64,000 nucleotides of DNA from an uncultured Tateyamaria sp. Its GTDB lineage: Bacteria; Pseudomonadota; Alphaproteobacteria; Rhodobacterales; Rhodobacteraceae. Of this stretch, positions 48,979-62,315 are shown piece by piece; position 1 is the stretch's first letter; every line of letters begins with the position of its first letter. The stretch is from positions 620,001 through 684,000 of the forward strand of contig CANMVD010000001.1 in NCBI GenBank assembly GCA_947501275.1. The letters are read 5' to 3'. The notes under the pieces were generated by a model, which ran no database searches, was not told where the DNA came from, and saw only the letters and a list, made by a program, of their open reading frames with translations. The translations under genes were made by a program, and so were the position numbers.

Positions 48979-51900
48979 TCATTCGGCTGCGATCCCTTCC
49001 AGTTTGTCTTCCAGGGCGTCCGCCGCGTCTTGCAGCGCAGCCAAGGTGTCAGCATCGGGCGCCCAGTAGTTCCTGTCGGACGCTTCCAGAAGTCGATTGG
49101 CCATGCGGCTGGAGGCAGTGGGATTCAGATCGGCGATGCGCTTGCGCATCTCCTCATCCAACACAAAGGTCTCCGAGATCCGCTGATAGACCCATTCGTC
49201 AACCTGCCCCGTTGTGGCGGACCAACCGACGGTATTGGTCACGTGCGCTTCGATCTGGCGGACCCCTTCCGCACCGTGCTTTAGCAGCCCCTCGAAGAAC
49301 TTGGGGTTCAGCGCGCGACTACGGGTTTCCAGCGCCACCTGATCTTTCAGCGTGCGCACCTTGGCCGCCCCACGCGTCTGATCTCCGATGTAAACAGCGG
49401 CATCTGTCCCGCGCGCGCGTTTCACCGCCCGAGCGATGCCACCCAGCGTGTCAAAGTAGTGATCGACAGATGTAACCCCAAGCTCAACCGACTCGAGGTT
49501 CTGATACGCAATCTCCACATCTGCCAGTGCCTTCTGCAGCAGAGCGGGATTGGCGGCTGATTTACCGTCCACACCGTAGGCAAAACTCTTGCGGTTCTCG
49601 TAGGCGTCGGCCAACTCGTCCTCTTCTCCAAAGGCGGAGCTGTCGACCAGCTGGTTCACATTTGACCCATAGGCCCCTTCTGCATTCGAAAAGACACGCA
49701 AGGCAGCCGTCGCCAAGTCTATACCCTGCGCCTCGGCATAGGTGAGTGCATGGGCGCGGATGTAGTTCTGTTCCAGCGGTTCATCCGCCTCGGCGCATTT
49801 CAATGCCGCCTCGGCCAGCAACCGCGTCTGCAATGGCAACAGATCGCGGAAAATACCTGACAGCGTCATGATCACATCAATGCGCGGGCGCCCCAATTCA
49901 GACAACGGAATCAGATCTGCCCCGGCCAGACGGCCAAAGCTGTCAAATCGCGGTGTGCAGCCCATGAGGGCAAGAGCCTGCGCAATTGGCACCCCGTCGG
50001 ACTTGATGTTGTCCGACCCCCAAAGCACCAAAGCGATGGAGCGCGGCAATGTCGGGTGCGTTTCAAGCAACAGCTCGGCCTGTTTCGCCCCGTCACGGCA
50101 TGCGAACGTGGTTGGCATGCGAAACGGATCAAAGGCATGGATGTTGCGACCTGTTGGCAAAATCTCGGTTGAGCGGATCAAATCCCCACCCGGCACAGGA
50201 CGGATGTAGCGCCCGTCAAGCGCCGTCATGATCGCACCCAATTCGGTTTCATCCTGCAACAGCCTGTCCACTCGGGCGCGGGCGTCGTCATCTGCATGGG
50301 GCATTAGATCAACATAGTCTGACCGGGCCTGATCACTCAGAGGTTGCCCAACAACGTGCAAGCCATCCGGGATCAGCGCGTCTTCGGTTTCCAGTAATCG
50401 CAGCCAGAGTGCATCAGCAGGCGTTCCGCCCATGTCCACAGCTTCGGCCTGCTCTGCGATCAGGTCCTCAATGTCCGACCGCGCTGGATCGTCTGTATTC
50501 ATTTCGCGCCAGCGGCTGAGGGAGTCCTTCAGTTCCGCCAGCCCCTTATACAAACCAGACTGGGCCAGTGGCGGTGTCAGGTGCGTGATTGTAACGGCAT
50601 TGGAACGACGCTTGGCCAGCGATGCTTCGGATGGGTTATTGGCGGCATACAGGTAGATATTCGGCAGTTCGCCAATCAAACGATCAGGCCAGTCTTTGGC
50701 GCCCATCCCGGATTGCTTGCCCGGCATGAATTCCAGCGCACCGTGCATCCCGAAATGCAGTAAAGCATCCGCTTGATACGTATCCCGCAGCCATTGGTAA
50801 AACGTCACAAATGCATGTGTCGGGGCAAAGCCTTTTTCAAACAGCAACCGCATCGGGTCGCCCTCGTACCCAAAGGCTGGCTGCACACCCACAAAGACGT
50901 TGCCAAAGTCCCGGCCCAGCACAAACACACCACGCCCATCCGACTGCACACGACCGGGCGCAGGACCCCACACACTTTCCACCTCGGCCAGATGTCTGGA
51001 CGTGCGCACAATCGTGTCGGCATCAACATGTGCAGCGACATTGGCCTCTTGACCATACTGCGCCGCATTGCCTTGCAGCACTTGGGCACGCAGTGCATCC
51101 ACATCCTGCGGGACGTCCACGCGATATCCGCGCGCTTTCATGGCGCACAGAGTGTTGAACAGGCTTTCGAACACGGAAAGATAAGCGGCTGTGCCGACGG
51201 CCCCGGCATTGGGCGGGAACCCGAACAAAACCACGGCCACTTTCTTGTCAGCATTCTGCTTGCGGCGCAAATGGCCCAGTCGCTGCGTCTTTTCAGCCAG
51301 CACCGCCGCGCGTTCAGGGCAGGCGACCATCGCCTTGGGCTCACCCGCCCGGCACATATGCGCGCAGCCAGAGCATCCTTCTGGCCCCAAACGTCCGCCA
51401 AATACGGTTGGGCAGGTGGCGCCGTCCAACTCGGGCAAAGCCACAAGCATTGTGGTCTCGATGGGCCCCAGCCCACCCGAGCTGTCCGCCCACTGGCCCA
51501 GCGTTTGAAACTCAAGCGCATGAGCGGCAAGATAAGGCACGTCGAGTTCGGCCAACACGTCAATTGCCGCAACATTGTCGTTATAGGCAGGGCCACCCAC
51601 AAGGCTGAAACCGGTCAGCGACACCAGCGCATCAATTTGCCCTTTGAAAAAGGTATCAATGGCCGGACGCGCGTCCAAACCACCGGCAAAGGCGGGTAAC
51701 ACCCGTATGCCACGCGCCTCAAGCGCGCGTATGACACCGTCGTAGTGCGCCGTATCACCCGCCAGAACGTATGAACGCAGCATGACCACGCCGACCGTCA
51801 TTTTAGCCCCGTCGGGTCCAGCAATGTCGGCCGCATCCGTTGTGATGCGCTGAGCAAGGTCCGGGTGGTACAGGCCAGTGTCCGGGTAGTCGATTGGCAA

Positions 51901-52525
51901 CGCCGCTTCGGGGGTGTTGGCCCAGTCCGCGCTCGAGGCATACCGGTTCAGCAAGAACTGAATCATGGCGCGCACGTTGTCGTCAGATCCGCCCAGCCAG
52001 TATTGCATCACAAGGAACCACGACCGCAAATCCTGCGCCTTGCCGGGAATGAATTTCAGGATCTTGGGCAAGCGGCGCAGCATCGCCATCTTCTTGGCGC
52101 CGCTTTCTGTTGACGGTTTCGACGACCCGCGCAGCCGATTCATCAATTTGCCCATGGTGCTGGGCGGCGCCGTCATATCAAGAGAACCCATACGGGTCAG
52201 ACGAACCACCTCCGCATCAGCGATGACACCAATCATCGCATCGCAGTGGTCGCGACGGTCCTGCAACGCGGGCAGAATGCGCGCAACATGCTCTTCGAGA
52301 AACAACAGGTTGGCGATGATAATATCGCCCTGACGCACGGCCTCTTCCGCCGCCTCAAACGCGCCCGGTGTCTCGCCCCATTCCGCGGCAGCGTGAATCT
52401 GCAAATCCAGGCCCGGGTAGTCTGCCGACAACGCCTCCATCGCCCGCCGCGCCGGACCGGCGGCGTGACTGTCCAACGTGATGATGACCACGCGGTAGCC
52501 GGGCAAACGCCCCGTTATGCCAGTG

Positions 52526-52536
<11 letters not shown>
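48979..52536 (-). CDS. bchH: Magnesium chelatase subunit H
   Basis: 1185 residues, the large porphyrin-binding subunit that places Mg2+ in protoporphyrin IX. The product from TTG 52536 reads [33 protein letters not shown], the normal BchH start; no ATG or GTG occurs at this place, and the frame upstream lies within bchB. Late motifs such as [20 protein letters not shown] are conserved. The start overlaps the bchB end by 11 bases. Confidence 0.95.
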
Positions 52537-55862
<3,326 letters not shown>

Positions 55863-55918
55863 GAAACTGCGCCTCTCCCTGGCTACATAACTCGAAAGTA
55901 CCGGGCAGAAGTAAAAAG

Positions 55919-55961
55919 TGTCAATTATAAGTTACACTTTGGATGTCAGTATTTGGATATT
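55919..55961. promoter_or_regulatory. PpsR operator pair upstream of bchF
   Basis: Perfect TGT-N12-ACA at 55919-55936 (TGTCAATTATAAGTTACA). Seven bases on, 55944-55961 begins TGTCAG but ends ATT in place of ACA, so it is a degenerate second half. Probably the main repressor site of the bchF-hemA superoperon. Confidence 0.85.
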
Positions 55962-56062
55962 CTTCAAAGCTCACATAAAGCGAACAAGCTTCATAACCTT
56001 ATATATTTAAAGGAATAAGCGCTGCAGCGCGCCCTAGCGTGGGAGTGATGACGCTTTATTGT

Positions 56063-56080
56063 TGTCAAATCGAGTTGACA
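56063..56080. promoter_or_regulatory. PpsR operator upstream of ppaA-ppsR
   Basis: Perfect TGT-N12-ACA (TGTCAAATCGAGTTGACA) about 95 bp upstream of ppaA, with no clear second copy next to it. Suggests that PpsR and its antagonist are self-regulated. Confidence 0.82.
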
Positions 56081-56172
56081 TGTTGCACGTCGCGGCGGAC
56101 AATTCCCCAATAGAACAACGACTCTGATCGCGCCAGAGTCGTCCACTGCGTATGTACCGTCCGAGGTAAGCC

Positions 56173-56955
56173 ATGGCGCATGACGACCCTTTTGGCACAG
56201 CCTTTCCCAATCGTGGGTCAGGAGACAACCTGGAGCCTTTGGCCTCGCAGGTGATTTCGCTATTGCGTGAACGTCAGACTGCAGGTCCTACGGGCGCTCG
56301 GCAGGTTGTTGTCGACTATCTCGTGCGCGCCATCACCGCCCCCAAAGGCTTTGACGTGATGCAGGTCATGGACGAATTGCGCGGCTACCGCCTGACTGTA
56401 GACGCGATCATCGATTTGTACATCCCTCAGGCAGCCGATTGTATTGGCGAGCTTTGGCAGACATCCGATCTTGATTTTGCATCCGTCACTGTAGGAGCCC
56501 TGCGCCTGCAATCCCTTCTGGGCGAGGCATCTTCTGAAACAACTCACCTGACCCATGCGGACAGCGATGCGCTTCATGCTTTGGTCGTTGTCCCCGAAGG
56601 CGAACAACACTTCCTGGGCGCTTCGGTCGTGGCGGCTCAACTGCGCCGTTTGGGGTGCGATGTGAGCCTGTCAATTTCCGAACGGACACAATTTATCACC
56701 AACCGCGTCATTTGTGATCAGCCGGACATGGTCTTGATGTCTTGTGCCAGGGGCTCTGCCCTTGATAGCATCGCCAAAACGGTTAAGAAGATCAAAAAAG
56801 CGGCTGATCCGATGCCTGTACTCGCCCTTGGTGGGGCTGTGCGCGGCGACCGGGACGGTATGAAAGACAAGACAGGCGTAGATCTGGTGACGAATACGGC
56901 GAAGGATGTGGTCAGCTTCTGTATGAAGCGGCACAAGGCGCTCAGCCGCGGATGA
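56173..56955 (+). CDS. ppaA: PpaA/AerR, cobalamin-binding anti-repressor
   Basis: 260 residues. The B12-binding fold is recognisable: ELWQTSDLDFASVTVGALRLQ precedes the cobalamin domain, whose lower-ligand histidine is probably H146 in PEGEQHFLGASVVAAQLRRLGCDVSLS. In Rhodobacter, PpaA/AerR binds PpsR/CrtJ and relieves repression in response to light and cobalamin. It overlaps ppsR by four bases, so regulator and antagonist are made together. Confidence 0.92.
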   Translation: MAHDDPFGTAFPNRGSGDNLEPLASQVISLLRERQTAGPTGARQVVVDYLVRAITAPKGFDVMQVMDELRGYRLTVDAIIDLYIPQAADCIGELWQTSDLDFASVTVGALRLQSLLGEASSETTHLTHADSDALHALVVVPEGEQHFLGASVVAAQLRRLGCDVSLSISERTQFITNRVICDQPDMVLMSCARGSALDSIAKTVKKIKKAADPMPVLALGGAVRGDRDGMKDKTGVDLVTNTAKDVVSFCMKRHKALSRG

Positions 56956-58373
56956 CCACAGGAGGCAGCAACTTCTGGACAAGCGGCTCTGTGCCGCTGA
57001 TTGAGCCCGAGTTTCTCAGCAGCATCATAGGCGCGGCGTCAGACATTGCTTTGGTGGTATCTGCCGAAGGATTGATCCTGTCCGTTGTCATCAACAGTCA
57101 GGACGACAGCTTTGGCAATCTCAATCACTGGGAAGGCCGCCCCGTCGTCGAGTTTCTGACCGAAGACAGTATCAACAAGTTCCAGCTTGCGCATTCCGCG
57201 TACCTCGATGGCGGCGTGCCGCGCAAATCGATTGAGTTGAACCATGCGGACAATGCCGTGTGGCAGTACCCTGTCCGCTATACGTTCCACCGTTTTGGCC
57301 ACGAAGATGCCGTTTTGCTTTTGGGTCGTGACTTGCGCCCCATCGCTGAAACGCAGCAGCAGCTTGTTCAGGCCCAGATCGCTCTGGAACAGGGTTACGA
57401 GGTCAAACGCGAATTTGACGCGCGCTACCGTGTTGTCATGGCAAATGTCGATGATGCAGTCGTGTTTGTCTCGGTCCAGACCGGTCGGGTCGAAGATGCC
57501 AATGACCGCGCCGCTGCCCTGCTTGGCCTGAAACCCGAAGCCTTGTCCGGGGCGACCTTCGCAACGCTTTTTTCAGATCGTTCCGGCAGTGAGTTGACCG
57601 AGAGTCTCATGAATTCGACTCTCTCGGATGATGCTGGTCCGGTGACAGTTCGGGTCACACGCACGCGCGAACGCCTTCTCTTGCATCCTGTCGTGTTCCG
57701 CGCCGCCGGGCAACGCGTGCTGATGTGCCGCTTGACCGGAGAAGACACCGGAACCGCCGCACCCGATGCCACAAGCAGTCATGCAGCTGCGTTGTTCAGA
57801 GGCACATCAGATGCCATCGTCTTCATGGATGGTCGCGGAACCGTTTTGTCCGTCAACGACGCCTTTCAGGATCTGATCGGAGCCGCACATCTGAGCGATG
57901 TCGTCGGAGGATCGTTGTCGGATTACCTGACCCGCGGCCAGATCGATCTTGGCGTATTGCTTGAGAATGCAGGACGTACCGGACAGGTGCGCCTATATGC
58001 CACCAAACTGGTCAATGATCTTGGCGCACGGGTCCCGGTTGAGGTCTCCGCCACGCGGCTGGAAAACAGTGAAGCCCCTGCCATCGCCCTTATCATGCGG
58101 GATGTCAGTCGCCTCGAAGGTGTGCGCAAGGCCGAAAGCGGCAGCAGCACCACCCTGCCCGACCCGGGGCGCAACGTCATGGAACTGGTTGGCTCCGCAT
58201 CGCTCAAGGATATTGTGGCCGAAACGACAGATGTCGTCGAAAAGATGTGCATCGAGACAGCCGTCAATCTGACACGCAACAACCGTGTCGCCGCTGCGGA
58301 GATGTTGGGGCTGTCGCGTCAGTCGCTTTATGTGAAGCTGCGCAAATACGGGCTGCTCAGCAAGGACGGATAG
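56952..58373 (+). CDS. ppsR: PpsR, photosynthesis gene repressor
   Basis: 473 residues: N-terminal PAS-like domain (about 20-130), a Q-linker with coiled coil (QQQLVQAQIALEQGYEVKREF), two further PAS domains (about 160-265 and 280-390) and a Fis-type helix-turn-helix at 425-470 (ETAVNLTRNNRVAAAEMLGLSRQSLYVKLRKYGLL). Only two cysteines occur, C259 and C433, matching the redox pair (C251/C424) of Rhodobacter sphaeroides PpsR. It binds TGT-N12-ACA sites found throughout this window. Confidence 0.97.
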   Translation: MTTGGSNFWTSGSVPLIEPEFLSSIIGAASDIALVVSAEGLILSVVINSQDDSFGNLNHWEGRPVVEFLTEDSINKFQLAHSAYLDGGVPRKSIELNHADNAVWQYPVRYTFHRFGHEDAVLLLGRDLRPIAETQQQLVQAQIALEQGYEVKREFDARYRVVMANVDDAVVFVSVQTGRVEDANDRAAALLGLKPEALSGATFATLFSDRSGSELTESLMNSTLSDDAGPVTVRVTRTRERLLLHPVVFRAAGQRVLMCRLTGEDTGTAAPDATSSHAAALFRGTSDAIVFMDGRGTVLSVNDAFQDLIGAAHLSDVVGGSLSDYLTRGQIDLGVLLENAGRTGQVRLYATKLVNDLGARVPVEVSATRLENSEAPAIALIMRDVSRLEGVRKAESGSSTTLPDPGRNVMELVGSASLKDIVAETTDVVEKMCIETAVNLTRNNRVAAAEMLGLSRQSLYVKLRKYGLLSKDG

Positions 58374-58418
58374 CTGGGCGCGCTGACACGCACACCTGAC
58401 ACTTGCGCCGACTCAATA

Positions 58419-58436
58419 TGTAAACCATAGTTGACA
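58419..58436. promoter_or_regulatory. PpsR operator touching the bchG start codon
   Basis: Perfect TGT-N12-ACA (TGTAAACCATAGTTGACA) ending three bases before the ATG of bchG at 58439, so it overlaps the ribosome-binding region. Single copy. Confidence 0.82.
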
Positions 58437-58438
58437 CT

Positions 58439-59338
58439 ATGGATGTCAGCACGTCCCTTCCCATGCGCCGGTTTCCTGAACCTGCCGCCGCTCTGCGTTT
58501 GATCAAGCCGATCACGTGGTTTCCTCCAATGTGGGCATATGTTTGCGGTCTGATCGCCTCTGGCGCTGCAGTGACCGGGCAATGGCATCTTGTTTTGCTT
58601 GGTGTTTTACTCGCTGGTCCGATCGTGTGCGGCATGTCACAAGCCGCCAACGACTGGTGCGACCGCCACGTGGACGCCATCAACGAACCAGACCGCCCCA
58701 TTCCTTCCGGTCGAATCCCGGGCCGGTGGGGACTGTGGATCGCCCTAGCCATGTCGGGTTTGTCCCTGTTTGTCGGTTGGCAACTTGGGCCGTGGGGGTT
58801 TGCGGCGACGGTAGTGGGCGTTTTGGCGGCTTGGGCCTATTCAGCAGAACCTGTTCGCCTGAAACGCTCAGGCTGGTGGGGGCCGGGCCTTGTCGGTCTC
58901 AGTTATGAAACCCTGCCGTGGATCACGGGCGCAGCCGTTCTCAGCGCAGGCGCGCCGCGCGCCGAGGTGCTGCTGGTGGCCTTGTTATACGGGGTTGGGG
59001 CGCATGGGATCATGACCCTCAATGACTTCAAGGCACTTGAGGGGGATCGCCAGATGGGCGTGAATTCTTTGCCTGTCACTCTTGGTCCACGCCGCGCGGC
59101 GCAGGTCGCTTGTTGGGTCATGGCCGTGCCACAGGCTGTCGTCATCGCGCTGCTGTTCCTATGGGACCGCCCAATGCACGCTGCTGGCGTGACCTTGGTG
59201 CTGTTGATCCAGTTCTGGGCCATGAAGGTGATGTTCCAAGATCCCAAAGCCAAGGCCCCTTGGTACAATGGCACAGGCGTGCTGCTTTATGTCTCCGGCA
59301 TGATGATTGCGGCCTCTGCCTTGCGGGGGCTGACATGA
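58439..59338 (+). CDS. bchG: Bacteriochlorophyll synthase
   Basis: 299 residues, UbiA-family membrane prenyltransferase, eight or nine helices. ANDWCDRHVDAINEPDRPIPSGRIPG is the diphosphate-Mg motif, and NDFKALEGDRQMGVNSLPV the second. It esterifies bacteriochlorophyllide with geranylgeranyl diphosphate. ATG 58439 is favoured by the family N-terminus; an internal ATG at 58463 would drop the operator conflict and is an alternative. Confidence 0.95.
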   Translation: MDVSTSLPMRRFPEPAAALRLIKPITWFPPMWAYVCGLIASGAAVTGQWHLVLLGVLLAGPIVCGMSQAANDWCDRHVDAINEPDRPIPSGRIPGRWGLWIALAMSGLSLFVGWQLGPWGFAATVVGVLAAWAYSAEPVRLKRSGWWGPGLVGLSYETLPWITGAAVLSAGAPRAEVLLVALLYGVGAHGIMTLNDFKALEGDRQMGVNSLPVTLGPRRAAQVACWVMAVPQAVVIALLFLWDRPMHAAGVTLVLLIQFWAMKVMFQDPKAKAPWYNGTGVLLYVSGMMIAASALRGLT

Positions 59339-60591
59339 CGGCAAGCTGGGGCCTTTTGGTGCGTCTGTGTCTGGTGAACGCTGCCATCGGTGGCCTCGCT
59401 GCCCTGCCTGTGAATCTGTTCAATCGCCTGATGACCGTGGACCTTGCGCTGCCTGCACTGCTGCCGGGATTGCTGGTCGCTCTGCACTACGGGGTGCAAC
59501 TGACGCGGCCCATGTGGGGCCATCGCTCGGATGTCAAAGGGGGGCGAACCCCATTCATCCTGATTGGGATTGCCGTGGTGGCTTTGGGTGTCCTTGGCGC
59601 AGCGTGGGGGATTGCCGTGGCCGAAACATCTGTCACTCAGGCGCTGGTGATATGGGTGGTGTCCTATGCCGCCATTGGGCTGGGCATTGGCGCAGCTGGT
59701 ACGTCGTTTCTGGCCTTGCTGGCCAGTGTCACCGGGCCACGCAAAGGGGCCGCGGCGACGCTCGCCTGGCTGTTGCTGATCGCGGGTGCAATCATCGCAT
59801 CTGTGGGCACAGGTATCGCGCTCAAACCTTACTCCGCAGACCGCCTGATCCTGATTGTTGCATCTGTCGGTGCGATTGCATTTATCCTCTGCCTCATCGC
59901 GACCTACCGCGTCGAGACCAAAGCAGGCTATGATGTTGAAACCGACGATACCCCACTCGGCGATGCGTTGCGGCGCACGTGGGCAGATCCCGTTGCGCGG
60001 CGCTTTACCGGGTTTGTGTTCCTGTCGATCATCGCGTTCTACTTGTCCGAGCTCATCTTTGAACCCTTTGCAGGCCATATCCACGGGCTAACACCCGCAG
60101 ACAGCACGAAGCTTTCGGGCGGCAAGGACGGCGCGGCGCTGGCAGGGATGATCGCCGCCGGACTTCTGTCGCAACTGCGTATCGGATCGCTGCGGTTTTG
60201 GGCTGTGGCCGGGTGCATTCTGTCAGCCGTCGGGCTCTTGGCGCTTGGCGCAGGGATGGCACTGGTGCCAAGCACTGTTGTGCTGGGCCTTGGCAACGGA
60301 TTGTTCGTCGTTGGCGCTGTCGGTTCCATGATGCAGCTGGCGGCAGCCCAAGCGCGCAGCACCGGCACGCGCATGGGTGTGTTCGGTGCAGCCCAGGCGA
60401 TTGCTGCCGGCCTTGCCGGACTGGTGGCGACCGGGCTGTTGGATCTGAGCCGTCTGATCCTGCCTGACGCAGCCGCCTATGGCGCAATTTTCACACTGGA
60501 GGCGGCACTGTTCTTGTGCGCCGCCATTGTCGCTGCGCGCGTGATGCGGGCTGACGATATGAATGATGCAACCTTGGTTCCCGGGGAGTGA
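59335..60591 (+). CDS. Bch2/PucC-family membrane protein (BCD-family MFS)
   Basis: 418 residues, twelve membrane helices, with the family motif PALLPGLLVALHYGVQLTRPMWGHRSDVKGGRTPFI. It is the member located between bchG and bchP in purple bacteria (orf428 / bch2), probably delivering newly made bacteriochlorophyll. It overlaps bchG by four bases. Confidence 0.9.
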   Translation: MTASWGLLVRLCLVNAAIGGLAALPVNLFNRLMTVDLALPALLPGLLVALHYGVQLTRPMWGHRSDVKGGRTPFILIGIAVVALGVLGAAWGIAVAETSVTQALVIWVVSYAAIGLGIGAAGTSFLALLASVTGPRKGAAATLAWLLLIAGAIIASVGTGIALKPYSADRLILIVASVGAIAFILCLIATYRVETKAGYDVETDDTPLGDALRRTWADPVARRFTGFVFLSIIAFYLSELIFEPFAGHIHGLTPADSTKLSGGKDGAALAGMIAAGLLSQLRIGSLRFWAVAGCILSAVGLLALGAGMALVPSTVVLGLGNGLFVVGAVGSMMQLAAAQARSTGTRMGVFGAAQAIAAGLAGLVATGLLDLSRLILPDAAAYGAIFTLEAALFLCAAIVAARVMRADDMNDATLVPGE

Positions 60592-60597
60592 GAGAAG

Positions 60598-61776
60598 ATG
60601 TTTGATGTCGTTGTCGTAGGCGGAGGGCCCTCTGGTGCCACCGCTGCCGAAGATCTGGTCCGCTCGGGCCACAGCGTTGCGTTGCTTGACCGCGAGGGCC
60701 GCATCAAACCGTGCGGAGGCGCCATTCCGCCCCGCCTGATGCAAGACTTTCATGTTGGCGAAGACCAACTGCTGACAAAGGTGACAACTGCCCGCATGAT
60801 TTCTCCCACGGGCAGACACGTCGATATCCCGATCGAAAACGGATATGTGGGTATGGTGGATCGCAAGGACTTTGATCCATTCCTGAGAGCGCGCGCGGCG
60901 GAAGCCGGGGCTGAGTATTTTACCGGCACGTTCGTGCGCATCGAGCGGCCAGAGGGCACGCCAGTTGTCATCTATCGCGACAAGGCCACCCAAGAGGAGC
61001 GCGCATTGCCTTGCAAGCTGGTCATCGGCGCAGATGGTGCAAAGTCCCGCGTTGGTCTGGCAGAGGTCAAGGACGCCGACAAAGTGCCGCTGGTCTTTGC
61101 CTATCACGAGATCATCAAGGCCCCGCCCAAAACGGACGTCTATGATCCAGTGCGCTGCGACGTGATCTATGACGGAGCAATCTCGCCGGACTTTTACGGC
61201 TGGGTGTTCCCGCACGGTGACAGCGCAAGCGTGGGCATGGGCTCCGAGCTGTCCTCTGTCAATCTCAAGGACGCCACCGCAGCCTTGCGCGCGGCCAGTG
61301 GTCTTGATCACTGTGAAACCTTGCGCAAAGAGGGCGCGCCGATCCCGCTGAAACCGTTGGACTGTTGGGACAATGGCAAAGATGTCGTGCTGGCCGGGGA
61401 CGCCGCCGGAGTGGTTGCGCCGTCTTCGGGTGAAGGCATTTACTATGCCATGGTCGGGGGCCGCGTGGCCGCCACGGCTTGCGCCGCGACCCTCGCGTCC
61501 GGTCGTGTCAAAGACCTGAAACTGGCCCGCAAATTGTTCATGCGCGAGCACAAGACGGTGTTCCGCGTTCTCGCCTCGATGCAGAACGCCTATTACCGCA
61601 GCGATGATCGGCGCGAACGGTTTGTGTCGCTCTGTCATGACATTGACGTGCAGCGCCTCACATTCGAAGCGTATATGAACAAAAAGCTGGTCAAGGCACG
61701 GCCCATGGCCCATGTCAAAATCGGCATCAAGAACCTGGCCCATCTCACCGGCCTCGTGAAGGCGAACCACGTATGA
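60598..61776 (+). CDS. bchP: Geranylgeranyl bacteriochlorophyll reductase
   Basis: 392 residues, FAD-binding: VVVVGGGPSGATAAEDLVRSGHSVALLDREGRIKPCGGAIPPRL and GDAAGVVAPSSGEGIYYAM. It reduces the geranylgeranyl tail to phytyl. A GGGGAGTGAGAG leader precedes the ATG. Overlaps idi by four bases. Confidence 0.97.
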   Translation: MFDVVVVGGGPSGATAAEDLVRSGHSVALLDREGRIKPCGGAIPPRLMQDFHVGEDQLLTKVTTARMISPTGRHVDIPIENGYVGMVDRKDFDPFLRARAAEAGAEYFTGTFVRIERPEGTPVVIYRDKATQEERALPCKLVIGADGAKSRVGLAEVKDADKVPLVFAYHEIIKAPPKTDVYDPVRCDVIYDGAISPDFYGWVFPHGDSASVGMGSELSSVNLKDATAALRAASGLDHCETLRKEGAPIPLKPLDCWDNGKDVVLAGDAAGVVAPSSGEGIYYAMVGGRVAATACAATLASGRVKDLKLARKLFMREHKTVFRVLASMQNAYYRSDDRRERFVSLCHDIDVQRLTFEAYMNKKLVKARPMAHVKIGIKNLAHLTGLVKANHV

Positions 61777-62315
61777 GCATCATGATCCCTGCATGGGTCG
61801 ATGGCGAGTTGACCCCTGTTGAAAAGCTTGAAGCGCACAAGCGCGGCCTGCGCCACAAGGCGGTGTCCGTATTTGTGGTGCGCGGCACCGAAGTGCTGCT
61901 GCAACAGCGGGCGATGGGCAAGTACCACACGCCCGGACTTTGGGCGAACACCTGCTGTACCCACCCCGATTGGGATGAGCCACCTTCGGTATGCGCCACA
62001 CGTCGACTGAACGAGGAACTCGGGATTACGGGCCTTGCGCTGGAACACCGCCACCATCTGGAATACCGCGCGGATGTCGGGGACGGGTTGATCGAACACG
62101 AAGTTGTCGATGTCTACCTGGGGCGCGCGTCCAATGCGATGCCACTTGCCCCCAACCCCGATGAAGTGATGGCGACGGAATGGGTGGATTACCATGACCT
62201 CAAGGCGATGGTCAGTCGCAATTCCGAGCGTTTCACCCCTTGGCTGAAAATCTACATGAGTGAACATGCAGACACGATTTTCGGTCCCGACCTTGCCATT
62301 GCGGCGCGGGTGTGA
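61773..62315 (+). CDS. idi: Isopentenyl-diphosphate delta-isomerase
   Basis: 180 residues, type I (Nudix fold): RRLNEELGI lies in the Nudix box region, and the catalytic cysteine is in ANTCCTHP with the catalytic Glu in DEVMATEWVD. It balances IPP and DMAPP for carotenoid and phytol synthesis. Closes the bchG-bch2-bchP-idi operon and overlaps the exporter gene by four bases. Confidence 0.95.
   Translation: MSIMIPAWVDGELTPVEKLEAHKRGLRHKAVSVFVVRGTEVLLQQRAMGKYHTPGLWANTCCTHPDWDEPPSVCATRRLNEELGITGLALEHRHHLEYRADVGDGLIEHEVVDVYLGRASNAMPLAPNPDEVMATEWVDYHDLKAMVSRNSERFTPWLKIYMSEHADTIFGPDLAIAARV

Larger units (their letters stand above)
55863..56172. other. Divergent control region between bchF and ppaA
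   Basis: 310 bp, no gene. It holds the promoters of the bchF superoperon and of ppaA-ppsR. The middle is unusually AT-rich (for example CTTATATATTTAAAGG near 55998) compared with the roughly 60% GC genes. PpsR operators at 55919-55936, a degenerate one at 55944-55961, and 56063-56080. Confidence 0.7.

Noticed and set aside
60223-61770. 515-codon open frame on the minus strand opposite bch2, bchP and idi
   Set aside because: It lies fully antisense to strongly recognisable enzymes, has no known domain, and long antisense frames are expected at this GC content.
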